This document shows, piece by piece, positions 26,601 to 39,605 of a stretch of 64,000 bases of DNA. Made by a program: the position numbers and the translations under genes. Below the pieces are notes generated by a model. That model was given only the letters and a program-made list of their open reading frames with translations, searched no databases and was not told the origin of the DNA. Positions within the stretch are counted from its first letter, which is position 1, and every line of letters begins with the position of its first letter. The DNA comes from Rotaria sordida (taxonomy: Eukaryota > Rotifera > Eurotatoria > Philodinida > Philodinidae): the NCBI GenBank assembly GCA_905250125.1, contig CAJNOL010000581.1, positions 1-64,000 of the forward strand, given 5' to 3'.

Positions 26601-29600
26601 TCGCCATACTAATGCTTTCAAGTCATTTTCAGCAATTATCGAAAGTTGTGTTGTCAGAAGAACATTTGCTTGCTAAGGGCAAACGTTCGGTTCCCGACAC
26701 AACTTTTGGTAATTGTTGAGAACCTGCTGTGAAAATCAGCACAGCAAAAGTCATATTTCTCGATGATATTAATTTATTCATCTTTCTATGAGTGACGTAC
26801 TTGATTTAATAATGAAGTTTTTTTTAAAACATCATTAGCCAATGCATTTTGATCGGCATCATCTGTAGTAACAGTTGATTCCATACGTACAAGCCATGAT
26901 AAAACATCAAGATAACTTTTTTGTAAATCTCTATATAAACATAGTTAGTTTTACTCTTTTTGTTTTATAAATAAAACTAAGAAGAAAAACAACAACAGTA
27001 ACCATGCAAGAACAGAAGAAAGAAAAAGGCCCCATGTTACAACAAAATATAAAACATGCTTGTTAGTTCTCTTACTTAGGACTGAAAAAAATACATAAAT
27101 ATTAAAAAAAAAAAAGAAAAGAGCAGTTGAAATTTAAAAAAAAGAAAGATTTCGTTTACTTGTAGTAAACTTACTTTGTTAATGAAGATTCTTTATTTTG
27201 TAAATATGTTATACGTTGTTGTTCAACAGCTTGTACAGCTTTTTTATCAAGTAGTCGAGTAAATTGAGGATATTTTTCAAGTAAAAATTTATTAGCTGTC
27301 CAACTGACATTACCACAAAGATAAACAATCGGTACCTAAATTATAAAAAAAATAGATATTAACAGAAAAAAACAAAATTTTAAATATTAATTTTACTTTT
27401 TTATGAACATCCCAAATAGCTTTTAATTGTCGTTTATCATCAACTCGAAAAAGTTGATAATGTAAACAAAAAAGAGCACAAATACCAACATATTTTAATC
27501 GACCATCAAGTTCATTAAATTCACCTATTAAATAACAAAAAAAAAAAAAGAAAAATTTGAATTTCGATTAATTAAAGAATTCTTTTATTTTCTTTGATTT
27601 ACCAAGTTTTGGTTCAATATTTGTTAAAAGATGTTTAATCATAAGTGCAAATTCTTCTTGTAATGAAGGATTTTTTGTAACAGTAACTATTGTATCAAAT
27701 ATTTGTTCAATACAATTCTAAATAATTAAATTTATTAAATAAAAAACTTGTTGAGTTATAATATTACTTGAAAAATACGTCCATCTAATAGTTGACCTTC
27801 AAGTGCAACAAGAATTTTTTCAAATGAAGGTAATCGTGATAGATCTATTTGAACTTTATCAACATTATTTTTAATTGATGTTATTATTCTAAATTATTAA
27901 AATTTATTAAATAAAAAAATCTTAAATTAAATTTATACCTTTTAAATGCTGGCCATTTTTCAGCTATTTGTACATTCGAACGAAAACATTCATCAAGAGT
28001 TATTAAACAACGAAGTAAATCACCCAAATGATCATAAACAATCTAAATATAAATTCAATGAGGTTGATTGAAAATACAACGAAAAAAAAAAATTATTTTC
28101 AATGTCCGGCTCCATGCATTATTCAATCAGAGTTTTGGCTATTTTAGTGGGTTTTCAGCGTTTGATGAAGAAACCTTCCGAGGTACTAAAAAGCTTTTGA
28201 GCTCAAATTTTATCCACAAGTAGGCGATGTATAGACTAGAAAAATTCTAAGATAATATTGGCGCAAGTTGCGATTTGGCTGAGATATCGACTTTTTACTA
28301 TAATTCTTCTGTAGGACTCCATTTTTCTGGTAATAAAATCAAAGTTTCGAATTTTGGTCTTAAACTTTGCCCACATAAACATCTCTACCAGACTAGTTTG
28401 CTTGCAAAGTTTCAGAATTTTTGAACGAATCATCTCCGAGATATGAATTTTTCAAAATATCCATACGTATCTCAGAAAGGATTTGTCCAAAAGTTCTGAA
28501 ACTTTGTAAACAGGCTAGTCTGGTAGAGATATTCATGAGGGCAAAGTTTAAGACCAAAGTTCGAAACTTTGATTTCACCAGAAAAATGGATTCCTACATA
28601 AGAATTATAGTAAAAAGTCGATATCTCAGCCAAATCGCAACTTGTGCCAATATCATCTTAGAATTCTTCTAGTCTATACATCGCCTACTTGTGGATAAAG
28701 TTTGAGCTCAAAAGCTTTTTAGCATCTCGAGAGATTTCCTCGTGAGAGGCGGTTAGACATTTTTCACCCTTGCGACCGCAATATCTTCTACCGACAAACA
28801 TCTTTGAGCAATTGTTCAAAAGTGTTGGATAAAAGGTGAGATCCTCTTAAATATCTTCTGTGATTATTAGAAACAAAAATTTTTCTAGTGTTGATCTCTG
28901 GTCGAAGAAGATTACATTTGTCTTTACTTATCAGGTGTGTTATCTCAATTATTATGCCTATATTGTCGAACTTTAATATATAAGTCATATATCCAGGAGA
29001 AATTAAATTTATTCGATTTTACTTTTCTACATTTATAGGAGTCAAGCAGAGTTATAACTGGTCAAGAAGTTTCGAATCAGTTCGGTTCAAAGTGTTTTAA
29101 ATCGATCAATTTATTGAACCATCTTTAACTTATTAAAAGTAGCGGTTTCACAAGGTAAAGATACATACTGGTAAATGCAAATCAGATACATCCATAAGTC
29201 GCATAGACCTTAAAAGAAATTACAATGACATATTCGGTTCCTACAAATTAAAATCCTAACCGTCCATTTTGAATACCCGATGGAGTATAAAGTGCTGATA
29301 GTTGTTGAAGAATATTTACTACTACTTCATTACATCGATTAACAAAACATGATAAATCCTTTATAAATAAAAACAAAACAATTAAATTCATCAAAAAATC
29401 AAAGAAAAAACGAAAAGAAAAAGTCAAACCTGAAGAAGAGATATAAATTGTGCCATATATGTTTGTTGTTGTTCTTTAGCATCTTGTTCTATAAAAAATC
29501 TTGAAATTATATAAATATTTAAAAAAAATAAAAATAAAAAATAAAAAATCAATTAAATGAACCTCCTTCGCCAAAAAATAATATAGCTGGTAAATATTTT

Positions 29601-30066
29601 CTTTCACATTCATGTACTAAAAATTTACATTCACAACAGAGTGCAGCAAATACAGTTATAATTTTATTGCAAATTTTATTTTCTGTACGAATTAAATCAA
29701 GTACTTGAACTTGTTCATAAGGTAAGTACTAGATAAATATATATATATATATAAATATATATTATCTTATTTAAAATAATAAGATATCTACTTTAAGTTC
29801 AGCTGGATTTAAATCAAAATCCCATGTTTGTGTAATATTTGAACCAAGAGCATCTTCAATACGTCTTAATGTTTGTTTATGTGTTGCAAGAAAACGTGTG
29901 TAACGTTTTAATTGGGCATTAAGTACTAAATCTTTACACGAAAACAAAAAACAATCAAGAAGATTTTTAAATGAATTGTACAATTTTATATTGTTTTACC
30001 TTTTGAACCTCCATCGCTAAATTTATCAAATTGCCAATCTTGATCACCGGATGGAGGTGGAACCAT
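20655..30066 (-). CDS. WASHC4: WASH complex subunit 4 / SWIP (1202 aa, 30 exons) with a polyproline C-tail
   Basis: Scaffold subunit of the WASH complex, which activates Arp2/3 on endosomes. Exons: 30000-30066, 29792-29925, 29563-29728, 29430-29488, 29261-29358, 29169-29208, 27939-28042, 27768-27888, 27603-27717, 27397-27524, 27175-27335, 26801-26930, 26322-26555, 26163-26259, 26044-26099, 25900-25979, 25722-25827, 25540-25653, 25304-25472, 25089-25243, 23386-23565, 23192-23326, 23020-23131, 22795-22948, 22589-22736, 22423-22519, 21320-21414, 21165-21257, 21021-21099, 20655-20836; all phases agree (3609 nt). The protein is colinear with animal [121 protein letters not shown]. The last exon adds about 60 residues absent from vertebrate SWIP, with 11 and then 10 prolines in a row, ending FFATN. 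Three introns exceed 1 kb. Confidence 0.96.
21415..22422. repeat. Long WASHC4 intron with a GC-richer repeated block
   Basis: Of 1008 nt, the stretch about 21440-21800 is GC-richer than its surroundings and carries repeated GGATCC/GGGTCC words, a GTCCAC-AAAAAC-GTGGAC palindrome, and two similar copies of GTGGACC.GC.GCT...CACAG (near 21560 and 21770). It looks like a degraded insertion, but no clear terminal repeats were found. The 68-codon frame at 21430-21636 lies inside this block and is not supported as a gene. Confidence 0.45.
23566..25088. other. Long WASHC4 intron (1523 nt), probable insertion
   Basis: No exon seen. A stretch near 23910-24020 (TTTGATGAAAGCC...AGGCTTTTAAATTCA...CCCATAGGCAGAAGGCATCTAAACTAG...GCCGAGATATGAATGTTTCAAAA) looks like a diverged relative of an arm of the hairpin element at 28171-28741, so this intron may carry an older member of that family. 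Confidence 0.4.
28171..28741. mobile_element. Long hairpin element (two ~270-bp inverted arms) in a WASHC4 intron
   Basis: The left arm, about 28171-28442, and the reverse complement of the right arm, about 28471-28741, align almost end to end at roughly 90% identity with only about 28 nt of spacer. Shared stretches include CTAAAAAGCTTTTGAGCTCAAA, ATCCACAAGTAGGCGATG, TTGCGATTTGGCTGAGATAT, CGACTTTTTACTATAATTCTT and ATCTCTACCAGACTAG. As a result two opposed open frames (28236-28433 minus and 28421-28672 plus) encode nearly the same peptide; these are mirror images, not genes. It lies in intron 28043-29168, so it is transcribed with WASHC4. Confidence 0.85.
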
Positions 30067-30712
30067 TTTTAATAAACAATCTTACTGACGACTATGTTAA
30101 AAAAGATAATAAAAAAAAATTATCAAAATGATAAAGCATATGCACTTAGAAGAGCTCTTTCTCTTTTTTGCATCCTCGCATTTTTTATTGGACGATCATG
30201 TATAAATGGGTTGATGAAAAAGAGATGCCGCGTTTAGTCAGTAGCAAAAGAATCTCTTGAGTAATATCTCTCAAAATAAAAGAAAATCAACATTTAAGAA
30301 CAATCACTTTCTTATAGATCGATATTTCAGAATGAAATTATCTTCTAGCAATAGATCATCCAAATCTAACTAATTCGAAGTTATACACAACTATTAATAC
30401 TTGCCTGATAAATATTATTTGTGAATGTACTGCAGTATTAAAATGATTCTATGTCAATCTTTATAAACTGAAGTTTGTTTTGATACAATATGAGAATATT
30501 CAATTGATTTTCGACAATGTACCAAATTGTCTCTTAAAATATTCAATGATCTAAAGTGATTATATGATTTTTGCTTTTACTATATAATGATTTCTTGCTC
30601 GAAATTTTTCTTTTTTTTTACAATAATTACGTTCTTATAGTTTAGTTTATTGCAAAAACAACAATAACAATAATACACTTTTTTTTTTAATCAAAATGTC
30701 AAGACAACAATT

Positions 30713-31022
30713 TTAACATTTAAGTAGTGGTGTTTGTGTTAAAAGTAATTTATAACGTGCTTTGAGTTTGAGTCGTTGCCGTGAATATTGATCATCCGGT
30801 GAAAATTTAGCTAGAAAAAATAGAGTAAACTCTATTCATTTCTATTCATTCTACAACAAATAGGTTTACCTGGATGAGCCGATTGTGTGGGATTACCTAA
30901 GAGATCAACTTTCTATACAAAAAAAAAATTCAAACATCATATAAAATTAAACATAATAAAAAATTTACTTTGAACGTGTAGACTCGTTCACCTTTTTCAT
31001 TAAGATAGTACATGAGAAACAT
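30713..31022 (-). CDS. NOP10: NOP10, H/ACA ribonucleoprotein subunit 3 (64 aa, 3 exons)
   Basis: Small core protein of H/ACA snoRNPs (with dyskerin, NHP2 and GAR1), needed for rRNA pseudouridylation and telomerase RNP; nucleolar. Exons 30969-31022, 30870-30912 and 30713-30810 give 64 residues, the same length as the human protein. It begins MFLMYYLNEKGERVYTFK, continues with a SAHP segment and FSPDDQYSRQRLKLKARYK, and ends LLKC. These are the family hallmarks (YYLNE.G.RVYT, SAHPA.FSPDD.YSR.R). It is the next gene upstream of WASHC4 on the same strand, with about 650 bp between them. Confidence 0.97.
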
Positions 31023-34000
31023 CTTTTTTTTTTTAACGATAATGTTGGTTATAAACAATATGAATGATCGTGAAATATAAACAAAAAAAAATTTATTCAA
31101 ATAAAACAAATAGATTATCCGATTGAATGATGGAATTCAATGACTTCTATATTCTTTTTTTAATGTTTGATTTAACACAGACTATCGAAAACAAATGTGA
31201 ACTCATTCAAAATCTATTTCATGAATTGAGAATTTTTCTTTTTGTTGATAAAATCTAAGCTAATCAAATGATTTCCGACAAAATTCTTTTTATGCGACAT
31301 AAAGATGCCACTAGAATATGACTTATCAAAAAAAAAACGGTAAATGTTCTTAATCATTTCAATAATGATACAGAAAGATGTGAAGATCAATTATGATTTA
31401 TTAAGAAATCTTGAAATTTGAAAACCTTACTAGCATTACAAAAAAAAAAAAAATTTTTTTTACAAAAGAAAAATATAATTTTATTAATAATGAAAATTGT
31501 AATATGTTGGTGACTACAAGAAAATGATATCATACACATTGAAAGAATACCAATTTTGATTCTTGATTATAATAGATGCATTAGAATAAATGAGTCTCTC
31601 AATATCTCTGTCAATTTTAATAATTACGGACTAAGATTCGTCTTCAAAGACTTAGTGTTCAATGCTCTAAAAAAGAATCATAGACAAATGTGTGCCATAG
31701 ATGTAAAAGCAAAAAAGTTCCTACAAAAACACTGCTAACATGTGTTATTAACAACTTTCAAGCTCAAGTGCCCAAAATGATTTGCACTTTATTCCAACTA
31801 ATCAAGCACTGTTTAAACACTTGAAAGAACTATCTCAGGTACAATCAAGTGTACCCTATTTAATGGTATATAGGAAAGGATACATAAACTTAAAATATTG
31901 ACAGAGAATCTAATATTTGGACAATCGATTCAAACTTGCCATATCAGGTTTTGTTTTGCTTGAACCTAATCGCGAGGAAAAAGCATTTATTCGGAATTAA
32001 ATAGACTTCTATAGTATGACTCAGTAGCTTTTAAATAGAAACAAATTTTGCTCTGAAAAAAGAACTTATGGTAGAATTACATAAATTTTTCAAGAATATG
32101 AAACACTATGATGCAAAGAGGATTTTGTGAAAATCTTAAAAAAATGAAGCTTACTTTATGCGATAGAGGTTTGTTGTAAAAACCAGCGAACTTACCTATA
32201 TGATAGAATTTTTCAAGCTCTGCAAAACGGATAGATTGACATTTCTATATCTCAATGTGAGAACGTTTTAATACAAGAAAACTGAATTTTCTGCTTGAGA
32301 CTTGTTATCGGAACAGATTCACCGTGATTTTACAATAACTGTTTTGCTTTAATTTCTATAGCACACATTTGTTTATGGCTTTGTAGAGAATTGAATATTG
32401 AGTATGAAGAGGCTTATTTATTCTGACACCCGTTAGACTCAAAAAATTAGTTGAATTATCTTGTCTTCAATGAATAGCATATGCAAATGAGAAAAAAAAT
32501 ATTAGCCATTCTTTTTATTCTTTTTTCCATTGAACATTAAAATAGAAATTAAAATTTATCGTGAAATCCTATAAAACTTTCGAAATTTTGATTTTTGTGA
32601 ATAACAGCAATAAAAAAAGTATTAATCTATATAAAGCAACTTAACCAACTTATTATTACATATTCACTCTTAATTACAATACTAAAAAAAAATCGAAGAC
32701 TGACTATAATCATATTTTTCTTTATTTCCCAATCTAGATTGACTATCATTGGTAATGTTTTTTCTTTTCTATTCGCCATTCCAATAGTATTTTATTATTT
32801 GATGGATAAAAAGAGAACATGATAATTAGTTCTTATCTATAGGCAAACGTTATTTAACTTCAAATATTGATCTAGATTGTGATTCATATTGATGTAATCG
32901 TAATCAGCTATCAAGAGACATTACTATGCATATAAATTAGCAGTTAAAATAAGAAAAGAAACCATTTCCGATTCAATTATTCAAGTGGGAATAGTTTTAA
33001 TAAGATTAGATTGTTCCTGCTATGATCATTCATAACAGGATATCGAAACTGTCGATAAACAGTCCAGATGGATTATAAAGACAGTGCCAATGAATGGAAG
33101 AAAAACAAACTATAATCTTTGTAATGATTGACAATAAATATATATAACTGGATCACTTGCACGACCACATATGAAGCATGAACGAACATTTGACATCACG
33201 TAGAGTATAAGAAAAGATTGATGTTATCCAAGATATTGTGATTAATCAAAATGTTTATTACGTAATCTCTTCAATTCAGAGTATAGTCTTATTGAAAATA
33301 ATAGTAGTAGCAACATTTCTTATTAAAATTAGTTATTGATTATGCGCGTGCTATAATCGATTGACTAAGTTCTCCTGAATTTCTTCTCTATCTATCTATA
33401 TACTAAGATGGATATTTTTTTTTTCTTCTAGTCATACGTTTAATCGAATCATATCTAATATATACATACACACACACACACACACACACTCATCCTTCAC
33501 ATACATTGTACCATTAACAGAGATCAAGATAAATGGATAGAGAATGTGATTAAGTTCATTCTTTACAATCATTTTTGTGTCTATTCATTATATTGACAAT
33601 CATTTTTATCTTTTTATTTAATAGATAAATCAAATTATTAATATAAGTATCTATAGGTTTGCTTTAATTAAATTCTGTTGAGAAATACTATATAATTATA
33701 ACATACATAGAAGTTAGACAATATTTGTGAGAATAAGAATTCATTTTTACTTATCTCCGTTTACGAAAAAAAGAAACTTACAAAATTATGAATAGTCGCT
33801 TGAATCCTGTCACAATGTGATGTTTGTCTTTGTCATTCATTCCTATATAGACATAGTAACACATAATCACACATATAATCTAACAGTGTGCACTCAATTC
33901 AATAACTGAACAAATGATCATGATAATTCCTATGTAGTCAAGAATAGAAAAAAAAAGAGAAGGTGGAGGTACACCAAAAGAAGTAAAATCAAATAGTTCT

Positions 34001-34175
34001 ATTAAGCACGATCATTATGATATAAACATAGAATAGAATATAGAGAAACAGAAAGAGAGAGAAACTATGCATATACCTGATGAAACAACTCAAAAGAACC
34101 AATTCAATTACGGGTCAACTGTAAATACACAATCTACACGTTAAGATGTATTACAGTGAGTGATTGTATGTTTGT
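31023..34175. other. Intergenic region between NOP10 and the first-exon array
   Basis: No supported exon. It is the divergent 5' space between NOP10 (leftward) and the p140Cap-like gene (rightward). A 60-codon frame at 31556-31738 has no recognisable content. Confidence 0.5.
33467..33489. repeat. (CA)n microsatellite
   Basis: About 11 tandem CA units read directly, about 700 bp upstream of the first candidate alternative exon. Confidence 0.9.
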
Positions 34176-34197
34176 ATGCACAATCAAAGAATACGAG
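34176..34197 (+). CDS. Candidate alternative first exon 1 of the p140Cap-like gene
   Basis: ATG followed by seven codons (MHNQRIR) and one extra base, ending at a perfect GTAAGT donor. Phase 1 matches the common acceptor at 39606. Very short and supported only by donor and phase; an overlapping ATG at 34168 would give phase 0 and would not fit. Confidence 0.25.
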
Positions 34198-35181
34198 GTA
34201 AGTATGAACTGTCAACGCAATAGTATAATCGAGTTATTGATTTAGGTGAAGAATTGAATTTCATAAGAAAATATTATTGGAAGACATAAAAGAAATATTG
34301 ATTTATATAGAATTGCTAAAACTTCTTTTCACACCAAAATAATAAATGTGATGAACACTTTTATATATTCTTTTCAATAAAGTATTTCTCTTATTATCTA
34401 AAATATTAAAGAATACTTATTTTTCTACTTTAAATCAGTATTGTAGTCAATATCATGAAGTATGTTTTGAAAAGTATACATTCCTTATTAGCTTGATTAT
34501 TATATCCTTTATGGAATCTTTTCCTGTCTGTCTATTTATATACAAATCATGACTGAAATGTGAACAGAAGAGTATCAATATTGTATCTTCGTTTTTTTTT
34601 TGTTTATCCATTCACATTTCCTCAATATGATCAATGATACACATCTGTCTCATAATTTATAGTTATCCTTTCTAGAAGTTAGCAAAATGTTCATCTTCAA
34701 TCTCTCTGTTTTTTATCTCTTCTAACCGTTCTCATTCTATGAAGCGTGCTAGAGTGGTACGACATCGACAAAAAAAAACAAATTTTATATGCATTTCTCA
34801 GATGACATCGTCACTAGTCGCTCTCTTTTTCTTTTTCTTTTTTTATTTTTTATCTCACTTTCATCTTATGCCTATCATATACATAACTAGTCGATTAGAG
34901 CTTTCTTTATTATTACACACCCTGGTTCATACATATGTGTATGCATATGTTGTTCTTGTAATCGGAGGATCAGGCACGTAATTATTGAGTATGGCTTTTG
35001 TTTACAATTTATTGTATGAAAACGAGTCGGCGGTCATCATCATCACACTTTTATATTTTAGATTAACACACACACACACACACATAGAACATCATCACTA
35101 CGATTGAAAGACAATCGACGTAATTGTTATTATTTTTTCTTTTAATCGAATTCTATAAATTGATCAGCATATTATTAAACT

Positions 35182-35233
35182 ATGGGCTTATCTGATTCAA
35201 AAATACAAAGATATCTTCAAACATCATATATTC
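35182..35233 (+). CDS. Candidate alternative first exon 2 (MGLSDSK...)
   Basis: ATG then 17 codons reading MGLSDSKIQRYLQTSYI plus one base, ending at a perfect GTAAGT donor in phase 1. Gly2 and Ser6 fit the N-myristoylation consensus, so this isoform could be membrane-anchored (inference). Confidence 0.5.
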
Positions 35234-36065
35234 GTAAGTTCTCTATTGTTTATAAATGAAATATTTAATAGGAAAAAACGTCGCATTCGTTTGAGTCTCA
35301 TATGACTACTATTAAATAAATATTAACCCGTATTGTTAAACAATGTGTGAATTATTACACAATAAAATTCACAAAACATGAGAGAAAAGACAAACATTCG
35401 ATTGCATATTACTTCTTACATATTCTTTTTGTTCATTCAGTAAAAAAAAAGAATGTCAGTAAATAAAGCTAATTAAATTTAAAAAAACATAGAAAAGGTT
35501 GAGCATACTTAGATATTCATATCTTCTTTATTATGTATAATTATCGACTCATTCGATAAAATAAGTGCCGATAAAAATATCTTAATTTAGAATTAAGAAG
35601 TATTAATTCAATTTATTATACTCACGCATAATATCAGCTTTTTTTTTTATTAATAAAATTATTATGGCACATTACATATTAATCAATATTTGACCTTAAT
35701 ATATTGTTCTCTATTTCAATAGTCCTTGTCTAATGTTTGTCATTAATATAATATATTCTTTATTTTTATGTAATGATTGACTGTATATATGTCTGTCACC
35801 GTATCCAATGTGTATGCAATTGCAAATATATATTCATAGTTTCATATGTCAAGGATTTTTTAAATACTTCGAATGGATACTTAATAGCTTTTTCTTTTTC
35901 CTGTTAATTATTTTCATGTCTTTGTTCAGTTTAGTGACAAGTCTCTATTCAAACAAAAACGATTTGTGTTTTATTCATGCAAAAAAAAAACTAAATTTAC
36001 TTGGTACTTCTCGGAGAAGTTTCATATATATATATATATATATATTTATTTATAGTATCATAAAA

Positions 36066-36087
36066 ATGACTAGTCGAAAAACTATAA
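36066..36087 (+). CDS. Candidate alternative first exon 3 (MTSRKTI)
   Basis: ATG, seven codons (MTSRKTI) and one base, ending at a perfect GTAAGT donor in phase 1. Short; starts MTS like candidate 7. Confidence 0.3.
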
Positions 36088-36707
36088 GTAAGTCTTCGAT
36101 AGATATAATTGACTCGAGCAGATGTTTACATTCTCTTCATTGTATATCATTACTTTCTCGTTGATCATTCAATTGATCATAGATGTGTGTGTTCAAATTA
36201 GTTCGGACACATGTTCATAAGCGATGCCAGTGTTTACACATTGACAAAAAATATTTTTCTTCTCTCCGCCTTCTTTTCTAGTTTGTTATGTTTTTTTTCT
36301 AACAGTTGATGATGACCTTCATCGAAATATAATTTTCTCATATTTCTTGAGCGTATTTAATTCAATCAAAATATCTACCGTTCTAAATTGAACGAAGATA
36401 TACAAGAGAGAAAGAAAGAAAGAAAGAAGCAGAATCAGATTACTATAATTCATCTACTCATATTCTTTTATTTTTTGTTCTCATCGAATGAGGAAATATA
36501 AGTTAGTCAAAAAAATAAATAAAAGATCATTTGTTTGACAGCAATTTTTTTTTATAAGTATGTAAATCGTATTTATAATCTTTCAACATCTATTATTGTC
36601 ATTTCTATCTTATAATTGTACGTTATCTGAATGTAACACATATTTGAATCTAGATTATTATAGTTGTCAAACATATTTATTAAATATATAGGGTTATATT
36701 ATAAGCT

Positions 36708-36798
36708 ATGAAAATTGATCAAATGATCAAGACTATTTCAACTGATGAAAATATTTGGATATTAAGAAACTCATCTCATCATCATTGGATGAAACAAG
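36708..36798 (+). CDS. Candidate alternative first exon 4 (MKIDQMIKTIS...)
   Basis: ATG, 30 codons (MKIDQMIKTISTDENIWILR...HHHWMKQ) and one base, ending at a GTAAAC donor in phase 1. It is the longest candidate, with an open frame whose composition looks coding. Confidence 0.5.
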
Positions 36799-37763
36799 GT
36801 AAACAAAATAATTAAAAACACATGCTAAATATTGATATAATAGATAAATTTAATATATTTATTAGTAATAAATTAACGTTTATTTGTTTTGAGGTTTCTT
36901 TTTCTCTAGTAAGAAAAAGCTAACTATGATATTTTTGAATTACTTTTCAATATAAATAACTTTTATATCATATGCTTGATTGATTTGTCGATAGGCGGAA
37001 GTTTAGTAAAATGCATTTACATAACAAAAAATCATTTTTATATAGTTAATGAGACGTATACGTCTGTCTGTCTATTTTTTTCTTCATTCAAATATATAAA
37101 AAAAAAAAAAAATGAAGAATTTCATATGAGATATCAATACTTTAACTCCATTAAAATCTAATGAGTCATTGTCAATTCTAAACCAGCTGTAAACCGTCTA
37201 ATTTTTTTTTTCTTTTATTATAAATGTGAATGATAAATAGGTTTCTATTTCTGTTCATTTTACTTAAACATATTATTCATTTGAATATATAAGCAATGAT
37301 ATGAAATACGTTTAAGTACACAAAAAGAAAAAAAAAATCCACAACAATTCTTATCGTTCATAAAGTTATTCTTCTCCTTTTCTTTTCAGGTAATATCTAG
37401 ATTAGAGTAAGATGAGAGATTATTTGTTGTCAACATATTTAGAAAATTTTTAATTAAGTTAAGAAAAAACTCAACAAATTGTATAACTAGTTTGTTTTAT
37501 CATGATTATGACATCGACCGTTTTTAATTGATTATAATCACAAAAAAAAAGAAAAAGAAAAAAAAAGCAGGTGTGACAAAATGTAATGAGCAAAAAAAAG
37601 AGAATAGGAAGAAAGAGAGAGTTGAGATGTTAGATGTATATACATATGTATATATATATATATATATATAGAAGCAAATCAAGATAGAAAAAGGATAGAT
37701 AAGAAATAACGTATAGTATAGTTATAAACTGTTTTGAATTTGTATTTTTCTTCAACATCAATT

Positions 37764-37851
37764 ATGTGTTCACCACTGATCGATCGATTTTCTATAACAC
37801 GATCTTTGGAAAATCTTTTTACACATCGACGAATGACATATAAATTGACAG
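37764..37851 (+). CDS. Candidate alternative first exon 5 (MCSPLIDRFS...)
   Basis: ATG, 29 codons (MCSPLIDRFSITRSLENLFT...) and one base, ending at a GTAGAA donor in phase 1. Confidence 0.5.
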
Positions 37852-38779
37852 GTAGAAAATTAGTTTATTTTATATTTGAAATCCTTTTCTATTGTTTCAC
37901 CTACTGAATAAAAAATGTTCGATTGACTCTATTATTTTTAAGAACTTTTTTTTTTCTTCTTTCAAATGCCATCATCATTATCATCGGATATTACATTTGC
38001 AATAAAAGGAATGTATCGATCATTTCGATAATGTGAATTCTAAGTGTCATTTTTTTTTTCTTCAATGTAAGTACAATCAACATCTGTGTCATATGTCAGA
38101 ATATACAAAAAAAAAACCTATTGTGTCATTGCTTTCAATTTCATATTTATCGCCTTGACATTGAGATCAAACATTTGATTGAATACATATGAGATAATGA
38201 TCAATGTTGATATAGCTGTAACTAATAAAAAATCTACTAGATTGATCAATCTATTCATTAATTGGCTCGAAACACTTTCTTGATATTTTTTTATTATTAG
38301 CAAAGATTGAACATAACTTTCGGATAAACATATGTCTTGAATAGTTATGTTCAGTTAACAAGTTGTGTTTTTTTTTCTGTCTTTTTTTTTGGTGACGAAG
38401 ACAAGTGACATTCTGATCGTCAAGGACAAATGATTGGTAACTAAATATTTGTATTGTATCTTTAATCAGATTGAACAAATATTAAATTAGTGTAGAACAT
38501 GAATGTTCATAGTTCCGGTTCTTATAAATCCGATGTTCTTGCCTATAATCATTGATTCAATGTAGGAATGAATTTCATCACTTTTTTTATTTCTTCTTGT
38601 TCTTCTTCATTGCCATTGTGACATTATTCTTTCGTTTAAAAACAAAAGAACAAAAAAAAAAAAAAAATAAAGACAGAATAGAAGTTTAAACATATAAATT
38701 CAGAATATACACGGATGAATTTGATATCAAAAAAAAAATAAAAGGAAGAATAATAACGAATAGTAACAGTCTTGATTCG

Positions 38780-38834
38780 ATGAGAAAAATCTCTGATTAT
38801 ATTTGGCATTGGATGGTTAAACAAACATATGAAA
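38780..38834 (+). CDS. Candidate alternative first exon 6 (MRKISDYIWHW...)
   Basis: ATG, 18 codons (MRKISDYIWHWMVKQTYE) and one base, ending at a perfect GTAAGT donor in phase 1. Trp-containing like candidate 4. Confidence 0.5.
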
Positions 38835-39065
38835 GTAAGTGTTTGCTCATTAACTTTTCGAGTTCATTGATTCTGTTTTTTTTTGGTTTGATGATGTAAT
38901 ATCATTGAAGAGTTCATTCAATGCACGCGCATGTATCACCTTTCGGTAGTAGTTTATACATGCTGACTGCACTCCGGCGGTTAGCAAATAAAGTTTTACC
39001 TCATCATTTTATTCTCGAGTCAATCCCTAGTTTCGTTCGCTTTATTTGTTACTACTCATATATCA

Positions 39066-39087
39066 ATGACCTCGTGTGTAACAGCAG
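39066..39087 (+). CDS. Candidate alternative first exon 7 (MTSCVTA)
   Basis: ATG, seven codons (MTSCVTA) and one base, ending at a GTAGTA donor in phase 1, about 520 bp before the common exon. Confidence 0.3.
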
Positions 39088-39605
39088 GTAGTATAAAATT
39101 CAATTGTTTCTTTTATGTTTAGAGATCTTTATTTCGTTGAACACAAACCAATGATGTTAAGTTCATTGAATTTTCTTTTTTTCTTTTTTGAAGAAAATTC
39201 ATTTTAATATTTCTTCTTACCTTGAATAAGACTTTATTTTGTTGTTTAAATAGATCAAGATAAATTTATAGATACTATGCAATGAGTATTGACCTTTTTC
39301 TAGTTAAGAATAAGATATACATTATGAGAAGGTTAGAATCAACTTGTATAGTATTAAATTTAAGTTTTCTTTTTTCTTTCATTCTTTGAAAACTTTGAAT
39401 ATTTTTGTTAAACAAATATAAGTATATGTTGAAATAGTTGTATACTTGAACTTTGAGTTTTTTTTTTTTTTTGAATCAAAGAAAATAGATCATCCGATAC
39501 TTTAAACAACAGACATCTATCACCTTGATTAAGAAGTAAATGGCAATATATGTTATTTTCTTTTGTCAGCAGTATAGAATCTTATTATCTATATTTTTCT
39601 CTTAG

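Noticed and set aside
28236..28672. Two open frames on opposite strands with nearly the same peptide
   Set aside because: They are the two arms of one inverted repeat; the similarity comes from the hairpin, not from a gene pair.
34739..34981. 80-codon plus-strand frame as an additional first exon
   Set aside because: The only nearby donor (GTACGA) is weak and in phase 0, which does not fit the common acceptor.
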